From an uncultured Pseudomonadales bacterium (lineage in GTDB: Bacteria; Pseudomonadota; Gammaproteobacteria; Pseudomonadales; Cellvibrionaceae), in contig CALIUX010000035.1 in the NCBI GenBank assembly GCA_938048505.1, forward strand, positions 1 through 11,947: a stretch of 11,947 bases of DNA, in the 5' to 3' direction. Shown here piece by piece: positions 7,734 to 11,947 of the stretch. Below the pieces are notes generated by a model, which worked only from the letters and a program-made list of their open reading frames with translations, was not told the origin of the DNA and did not search any database. Numbering within the stretch: position 1 is the stretch's first letter; the number at the start of each line of letters is the position of its first letter. The translations under genes and the position numbers were made by a program.

Positions 7734-9221
7734 TTAACGGCGATTATTACCTCGCCCATTACCTCGATGTCGATCCCGACCATTATGGCTGCGACTGCCA
7801 TGATTGCGGCCACCGCCTTGTGGTCGGCGTTTTTGTTCAGGCAATGGCGACTTTGGCTCAGGTAATTCTGCTAAGAGCTCTTCTGGCGGCACTTCATTGG
7901 TAATTTTACGTTTAAGTAAGGTTTCTATCGCGGGCAAACGAAAAGCATCATCTTCACACGCAAAACTCACTGAGGCACCGGTATTACCCGCACGACCCGT
8001 GCGACCAATACGATGAACATAATCTTCGGGCTCCTCTGGCAAGGAGTAGTTAATGACATGGGTAACGTCATCAATGTGAATACCCCGCCCCGCAACATCC
8101 GTGGCGACTAATACATTTAGCTTACCCTCTTTAAATCCATTAAGAGTTTTAACGCGTTTATTTTGGTCAATTTCGCCGCTCAGCAAGCCCGCTTTAATGC
8201 CATACGCATTCAGATAATCAAATAGCTTTCGGCATTCATCACGACGATTGGCAAAGACAATTGTCGTTTCAGAGCTAATCGTTTGGAGCATGTTGTAGAG
8301 TAATGTGAATTTCTCATCCCCCGCCACCATATAAATATGCTGTTCAACAGTATCGGTCGCAACAGATTTGGAGGCAATTTCAACATGCTGAGGCTCATGC
8401 ATCCACTGCTCTGACAAGCGCATGACTTCTTCTGTAAACGTTGCAGAAAACATTAACGTTTGTCTGTGCGTTTTGCGTGGCGTGTAGCGTACAATTTGGC
8501 GCATCTGCGGAATAAAACCCATATCGAGCATACGATCGGCTTCATCAATCACCAAGATTTCAACCGTATCGAGATACACATCTTTGCGCTCACGGAAATC
8601 CAACATTCGGCCAGGCGTCGCGACCATAATATCGACAAATTCATTATGCAGTTGGCGGCGCTGCTTATCATAATCCATCCCGCCCACAAGCGTGTGGACA
8701 TTCAGATTTGTATGTTTAGTCAACGCCTTAGCATCTTCTGCAATTTGCATCACAAGCTCACGAGTCGGCGCAACAATCAACGCTCTTGCCTCACCAGCAT
8801 AACGCTCCTCAGAGGCTGGAACGGTAATGAGCTCATTGACCACCTGCACCAAAAAAGCAGCTGTTTTACCCGTACCGGTCTGTGCTTTACCCAATACATC
8901 GTGCCCAGCCAAACTATAAGGCAATGATTCTGCTTGGATAGGCGAGCAAAACTCAAAGCCCAAATCATCAATTGCGCGCTGTAATTCAGGCGCTAGGGCA
9001 AGCTCACTAAAACGGGTTTTAGGCGCATCGGCTGTATTATCGGCTTTAGTATCAATTTCTTTATCAATTTCTTTATCAACTACTTTATCAACGACGGTAT
9101 CAGTTGCGGTATCAGCTACAGGGGGAGCGGTATTATTCAAAGGAGACTCTTGTATTGTTGGCCGTGTTATTGGCGTATTGTGAGCATGGGGCTCGCCACG
9201 AATGGGAATGGAGTGTACCAC
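7734..9221 (-). CDS. rhlB: DEAD-box ATP-dependent RNA helicase, RhlB-like
   Basis: ATP-driven RNA unwinding enzyme; RhlB-type helicases assist mRNA decay. The 495 residues carry all core motifs: Q-motif (F71 to Q96), AQTGTGKT (113-120), APTREL (151-156), TPGR (202-205), DEAD (226-229), SAT (259-261), ATDVAGRG (373-380) and HRIGRTGR (403-410). [13 protein letters not shown] (421-433) is closer to RhlB than to RhlE or SrmB. The C-terminus from about 464 is Arg/Gly/Asn-rich and very basic, an RNA-binding tail. The N-terminal extension of about 68 residues contains an exact period-4 Asp repeat. The start is GTG at 9221 with no strong ribosome-binding site; an in-frame stop lies three codons upstream, so it cannot start further out, and the next plausible start (TTG at codon 28) is not better. 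Divergent from the lipoprotein gene. Confidence 0.9.
   Translation of the reverse strand: MVHSIPIRGEPHAHNTPITRPTIQESPLNNTAPPVADTATDTVVDKVVDKEIDKEIDTKADNTADAPKTRFSELALAPELQRAIDDLGFEFCSPIQAESLPYSLAGHDVLGKAQTGTGKTAAFLVQVVNELITVPASEERYAGEARALIVAPTRELVMQIAEDAKALTKHTNLNVHTLVGGMDYDKQRRQLHNEFVDIMVATPGRMLDFRERKDVYLDTVEILVIDEADRMLDMGFIPQMRQIVRYTPRKTHRQTLMFSATFTEEVMRLSEQWMHEPQHVEIASKSVATDTVEQHIYMVAGDEKFTLLYNMLQTISSETTIVFANRRDECRKLFDYLNAYGIKAGLLSGEIDQNKRVKTLNGFKEGKLNVLVATDVAGRGIHIDDVTHVINYSLPEEPEDYVHRIGRTGRAGNTGASVSFACEDDAFRLPAIETLLKRKITNEVPPEELLAELPEPKSPLPEQKRRPQGGGRNHGSRSHNGRDRHRGNGRGNNRR
9050..9121 (-). repeat. Degenerate 12-bp tandem repeat inside the helicase gene
   Basis: Six consecutive 12-bp units beginning TATCA on the plus strand start at 9050, 9062, 9074, 9086, 9098 and 9110. 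The first two are identical (TATCAATTTCTT); later units diverge progressively. They encode a tetrapeptide repeat with Asp in a fixed position ([16 protein letters not shown] and similar) in the N-terminal extension of the helicase. Confidence 0.85.
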
Positions 9222-9593
9222 AACCGCTCAGAGCGCTAAGAATCATTGAAAATCTACGTGATTTAAACGTATATCATCCATACAGCACCAACTAATAGAA
9301 AGCTGAAAGGCGAACACTCAGAGCAGTGAGAACACCCAATTTACAATCTGGCCTAATGCTAAAGAACGGCAAAACCACGCCATCAAAACCCATGAATTTT
9401 GGAAGAATGCACCGTTCAGGCTCGAGTGTGAAGTCAGTCACATCAGACCTCAAGATATTGCCGGACAATGATTAACATGGAAACAAAAAGACGTAACCAA
9501 CTAAGCACTTGCACAAAAAGCTGTAAGTAATGCCAAACAAGTCATGTCAAACCACTAGTTAAACCATCACTTAATAAGCCAAGGAGTTGTATT
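9222..9593. other. Divergent intergenic region between rhlB and the lipoprotein gene
   Basis: This 372-base stretch should hold promoters for both flanking genes, but I could not identify a -35/-10 pair with acceptable spacing on either strand. The only clear element is the lipoprotein ribosome-binding site, AAGGAG with 7-8 bases of spacing, at about 9581-9586. A 27-codon open frame starting with ATG near 9391 has no ribosome-binding site and is not called. I see no RNA gene or repeat. Confidence 0.5.
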
Positions 9594-10352
9594 ATGCGCT
9601 TTAATCCTATTACTCGTTTTACCCCTGTTGTTCGCTCTATCCCTATTTTTGCTATGACGCTGGCACTCGCTGCTTGCGATGGAGCAGGAATCATTATCAC
9701 ACCGATCAATAATAGCTCTTCCAGTAGCAGTGCCTCAAATCATAGTGAAATTTCTGAATCATCAAGTTCGGTATCTTCATCAAGCCAAAGTAGCGATACA
9801 GAAATCACTAAAGGCATAAGTTATCCTAAACCACTCACAACAAGGGAATTTTACAACAGTATCAGCCTAATATTAGGAGAGGATGTTCCTGTTGCGCTAC
9901 AAGACAATGAGTTGCTTGGCTACCATGGCTCCCCTTCTCTACCATCAATCGAAGAAGAAGCTTTTCTCAAAGTTCACCAAAATATCCAAACCATTAGTGA
10001 ATCAGAATGGGTAGCAACGAGAATACCCAATCACCAAAAGGGCAGCGTGTCCGATGTAGCCGATTATGTGTTATCCACCTTGGCGCCTCTCACCTACCGC
10101 CGGCCACTGACTGATGATGAATACAAAAGCATGCACGCAGCTATTCTCGTGAGTACTTCAGTTGATGAAGCTATTGTAAAAGCGATAAACCTTTTATTTA
10201 CCTCAACTGCCTTTTTGTACCGTTTAGAAATTGGCATTGTCGCTGGCGGCAGCTTAGACAGCTTTGAATATGCCACAGCACTCGCTTATATTTACAGCGG
10301 TGCAGGCCCCGATAAAGACTTATACGATGCGGCCAGAAAAGGTGAGCTTTAG
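9594..10352 (+). CDS. N-terminal fragment of the DUF1592-family lipoprotein
   Basis: If the frameshift is real, this is what would be translated: a 252-residue lipoprotein with signal peptide, Cys28 lipidation site, poly-Ser linker and the first part of the DUF1592 region. It has a good ribosome-binding site. The protein would lack the DUF1588/DUF1585 half and its CxxCH motif, so it is probably non-functional. Confidence 0.6.
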   Translation: MRFNPITRFTPVVRSIPIFAMTLALAACDGAGIIITPINNSSSSSSASNHSEISESSSSVSSSSQSSDTEITKGISYPKPLTTREFYNSISLILGEDVPVALQDNELLGYHGSPSLPSIEEEAFLKVHQNIQTISESEWVATRIPNHQKGSVSDVADYVLSTLAPLTYRRPLTDDEYKSMHAAILVSTSVDEAIVKAINLLFTSTAFLYRLEIGIVAGGSLDSFEYATALAYIYSGAGPDKDLYDAARKGEL

Positions 10353-10360
10353 ACGCAGAT

Positions 10361-11356
10361 GTGCGAGAAGAACATATAGAGAGACTCATTCATTCTGAGC
10401 GCGGGCAAGCGCAGGTCAAACACTTTGCATTTATATGGCTTCAAGCCTATGGCTTATTGAGCGCCTATCAATTACATCAAGATAAGAATGTCAATGAAGA
10501 TGTTTATGACGCCATGATGGAAGAAGTAAGCCACTTGGTTAAGCATGTTTTTTATACACCAAGTGCGCCCTTTTCAGATCTTTTATCAGCCGACTACACG
10601 TTTCTAAATAGTACTTTGGCAGACTATTATGGCATTCCAAGTAACAGCGATAACCCAAACGACTTTGTACAGACCGATACTGATGAACGAGGCGGAATAC
10701 TGACCACAGGGTTATTCACCATCGGAGATAAGGCGACTGCAATACCAATAGGTAAAGCTCTCTTTGTACGCCGGAACCTTTTATGTCAGACGTTCCCTCC
10801 AGAACCCTCAGCATCAGAAGAAATCAAACAACAAATAGCATCTGTTATAGATCCACTTTACGAGCAAGGCCTATTAACACCGACAAAATATTACGAGTTA
10901 GCAGGCGATCACCTATCATGTGATAGCTGCCATCGGTATGCCATTAGTCCGCTTTTTGCACTAGATGATTTTGATTACCAAGGCCTACCCCGCAAAAGAG
11001 TAGCAGGAAAAGTTGTAGCAAAAGGCTTAGGGCCAAACGGTAAAGAAGGTTTAATTGTTGATGCCATCGACAATGGTCGGCTTTACGGCATAGAGACGCT
11101 GCCTACAACCGGTCAAGAACCTTTCATCCCTTTTTATGGCAGTAAAGACTTGGGCAGAAAACTGGCTGAACAAGAACACGTAAAACAGTGCTTTGTGCAG
11201 AATTTGACGAATTTTGCTGCTGGTTCTTACCATGCTGGTAGGATTACCGAAGCATCGGCAGATATCTATAAAGCATTTACCGAAGCAGGAGATGACCCAA
11301 TGGCAGCCTATAAAGCAATTGGCCACTCAAGCATCATTCGGTTACGTCAGAAATAA
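10361..11356 (+). CDS. C-terminal fragment of the DUF1592-family protein
   Basis: About 331 residues remain open after the break if a GTG at 10361 is used, but no ribosome-binding site precedes it and it starts in mid-domain, so independent translation is unlikely. It holds the rest of DUF1592 (FAFIWLQAYGL), the SADYTFLNSTLADYYGI segment, the DUF1588 region with CDSCH and the DUF1585-like C-terminus (CFVQNLTNFAAG). The homologous sequence continues upstream of the GTG to the frameshift. Confidence 0.5.
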   Translation: MREEHIERLIHSERGQAQVKHFAFIWLQAYGLLSAYQLHQDKNVNEDVYDAMMEEVSHLVKHVFYTPSAPFSDLLSADYTFLNSTLADYYGIPSNSDNPNDFVQTDTDERGGILTTGLFTIGDKATAIPIGKALFVRRNLLCQTFPPEPSASEEIKQQIASVIDPLYEQGLLTPTKYYELAGDHLSCDSCHRYAISPLFALDDFDYQGLPRKRVAGKVVAKGLGPNGKEGLIVDAIDNGRLYGIETLPTTGQEPFIPFYGSKDLGRKLAEQEHVKQCFVQNLTNFAAGSYHAGRITEASADIYKAFTEAGDDPMAAYKAIGHSSIIRLRQK

Positions 11357-11412
11357 GTCTTGTGGATACAACACCATAATTTCTACTCACCAGAGCTTAT
11401 ACTCTGCAATAG

Positions 11413-11455
11413 AAAGGCGTATGTTAGTGGCTGAATTTACTAAACATGCGCCTTT
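11413..11455 (+). terminator. Strong stem-loop after the DUF1592 gene, possible terminator
   Basis: AAAGGCG (11413-11419) pairs with CGCCTTT (11449-11455). The stem continues through a G-U pair, ATGTT/AACAT, one bulged A and AGT/ACT, closing a loop of about 10 bases. It lies 57 bases after the stop codon. The A-rich 5' base and TTT 3' base resemble a two-way intrinsic terminator, but the T run is only three long. Confidence 0.4.
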
Positions 11456-11494
11456 ATAGGCTATGATTTTAATTAACAAGATATCAAGACCCCA

Positions 11495-11522
11495 TTGCGA
11501 ATCAATATTGGGGGAATATAAT
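11495..11522 (+). promoter_or_regulatory. Sigma70-type promoter upstream of the sensor gene
   Basis: TTGCGA (11495-11500) and a consensus TATAAT (11517-11522) are separated by 16 bases. Transcription would start near 11530, about 47 bases before the short ORF at 11577 and about 140 bases before the sensor start. This is the best-looking promoter in the window. Confidence 0.6.
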
Positions 11523-11576
11523 TTCTACGATATGATAGCTTGATCAGCTCACAATCTATTGAAGGCAACCTTTTTC

Positions 11577-11663
11577 ATGGTTAGAATCGAAACGATTTTT
11601 ACAATCATGTTAAGAATAATCCTAAAAATACGCTTGGCCTCCCATGTGAGGTCAAAGCAATAA
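11577..11663 (+). CDS. Possible 28-residue leader ORF coupled to the sensor gene
   Basis: ATG to TAA encodes 28 residues, a short amphipathic and basic peptide (hydrophobic stretch IFTIMLRIILKI followed by a basic end). GAAGG lies about 12 bases upstream, a weak ribosome-binding site. The stop ends 5 bases before the sensor ATG at 11669, which itself lacks a ribosome-binding site. That spacing suits translational coupling. It may instead be chance. Confidence 0.3.
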   Translation: MVRIETIFTIMLRIILKIRLASHVRSKQ

Positions 11664-11668
11664 CCGTT

Positions 11669-11947
11669 ATGGCGTGCACTGCAGCTCGTTTGCGAAGCCT
11701 TTCCGCTTGCATATTAGCCTATGCAATGGTTTTTACGGTTGGGGTCTTATCAAGCGCCCTCTTACCCAATACGGTGGTTGCCAAAACACCGTCTCAAACA
11801 CCACCCCAAGCCCCACCTAACCCCATTCGCTTTGCACAGTTACTAGATGGTCGCGCAGGTAAAGACAATGCTGTGCATTCAGCCAATACTATTTTGCAAG
11901 ATAAAACGGGATTCATTTGGTTTGCGGGAGAGCATGGCGTAGCACGT
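11669..11947 (+). CDS. N-terminus of a periplasmic beta-propeller (Reg_prop) sensor protein, partial
   Basis: The first 93 residues of a gene running off the right edge. A signal peptide or membrane anchor (hydrophobic about 12-33, possible cleavage after VVA at 38) is followed by a Pro/Gln-rich linker (about 40-52). Then comes the opening blade of a two-component-regulator propeller: IRFAQLLDG (53-61), with NTILQDKTGFIWFAGEHGVAR at 73-93 split here as NTILQDKTG and FIWFAGEHGVAR. Proteins that start this way usually carry about two seven-bladed propellers, a Y_Y_Y domain, a membrane helix and then a histidine kinase, DNA-binding or GGDEF output domain. The output here lies outside the window and cannot be called. 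The ATG lacks an obvious ribosome-binding site. Confidence 0.75.
   Translation, partial: MACTAARLRSLSACILAYAMVFTVGVLSSALLPNTVVAKTPSQTPPQAPPNPIRFAQLLDGRAGKDNAVHSANTILQDKTGFIWFAGEHGVAR

Larger units (their letters stand above)
9594..11356 (+). pseudogene. DUF1592-family (DUF1587/1595/1592/1588/1585) lipoprotein, broken by a single-base frameshift
   Basis: The first frame (9594-10352, 252 residues) opens with a lipoprotein signal peptide: hydrophobic IFAMTLALAAC with lipobox LAAC, Cys28. A serine-rich linker follows (about 40-67), then LTTREFYNSISLILG (DUF1587-like), a Tyr-Arg-Arg-Pro-Leu-Thr segment (DUF1595-like) and FLYRLEIG (start of DUF1592). It stops at TAG 10350-10352 after KGEL. The family continues at once in another frame with LDADVREEHIERLI, through GGILTTGLF (DUF1588) and a CxxCH motif (CDSCH, 10919-10933), and ends at TAA 11356. 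One extra T at 10347-10350 would rejoin them into about 587 residues. The family's biochemical role is unknown; members are common in Planctomycetes and some marine gammaproteobacteria. The surrounding reading frames are otherwise intact, so the break is recent or a sequencing error. Confidence 0.85.
11357..11668. other. Intergenic region before the sensor gene
   Basis: These 312 bases hold the stem-loop at 11413-11455, the promoter at 11495-11522 and the short ORF at 11577-11663. The rest is AT-rich, with a small palindrome around TGATCA near 11542. Nothing else is recognisable. Confidence 0.5.

Noticed and set aside
8460..8927. 155-codon plus-strand open frame
   Set aside because: It lies wholly antisense to the conserved core of the RhlB-like helicase, has no recognisable protein motif and is explained as a shadow.
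9391..9474. 27-codon plus-strand ORF in the rhlB/lipoprotein gap
   Set aside because: No ribosome-binding site, no recognisable features and no positional link to a gene start.
10338..10362. Programmed ribosomal frameshift in the DUF1592 gene
   Set aside because: No slippery heptamer, and the required re-pairing of the P-site codon is poor. A single-base loss explains the break more simply.

Overview
The window looks like chromosomal DNA of a gammaproteobacterium. The proteins (RF3, PheS, PheT, IHF alpha, a RhlB-type helicase and a methylthioinosine/MTA phosphorylase) are closest in motif and start site to what I know of Pseudomonas-type families, and pheS-pheT-ihfA-tRNA-Pro is a familiar gammaproteobacterial order. 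A lipoprotein with a long poly-serine linker and DUF1592-type domains suggests a marine polysaccharide-degrading lineage such as the Cellvibrionaceae (Saccharophagus/Teredinibacter-like). That placement is inference from sequence style, not from a search.

Layout. Everything from 1 to 9221 reads on the minus strand. From the 9221 end downward: a DEAD-box RNA helicase (rhlB-like), a 6-oxopurine-type MTA/MTI phosphorylase (mtnP-like), a GFA/CENP-V-fold zinc protein, pheS, pheT, ihfA, a tRNA-Pro(GGG) with encoded CCA, and prfC (RF3), whose last codons run off the left edge. Beyond a 372-base divergent gap the plus strand carries a frameshifted DUF1592-family lipoprotein gene (9594-11356). At the right edge is the start of a periplasmic beta-propeller sensor (Reg_prop type), preceded by a well-formed sigma70-like promoter and a 28-codon ORF ending 5 bases before the sensor start.

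How the genes fit together. pheS/pheT encode the two subunits of phenylalanyl-tRNA synthetase, and ihfA encodes a subunit of the DNA-bending protein IHF. tRNA-Pro and RF3 add to the translation theme, while rhlB and the phosphorylase serve RNA turnover and purine/methionine salvage. The plus-strand end is accessory in character (lipoprotein, sensor) and includes a broken gene.

I did not find a clearly new multi-gene system. The points most worth a second look are the single-base frameshift in the DUF1592 gene, a 17-bp tandem repeat directly upstream of pheS, an exact period-4 aspartate repeat in the helicase N-terminal extension, a bulged hairpin next to the mtnP ribosome-binding site, and the short ORF coupled to the sensor gene.
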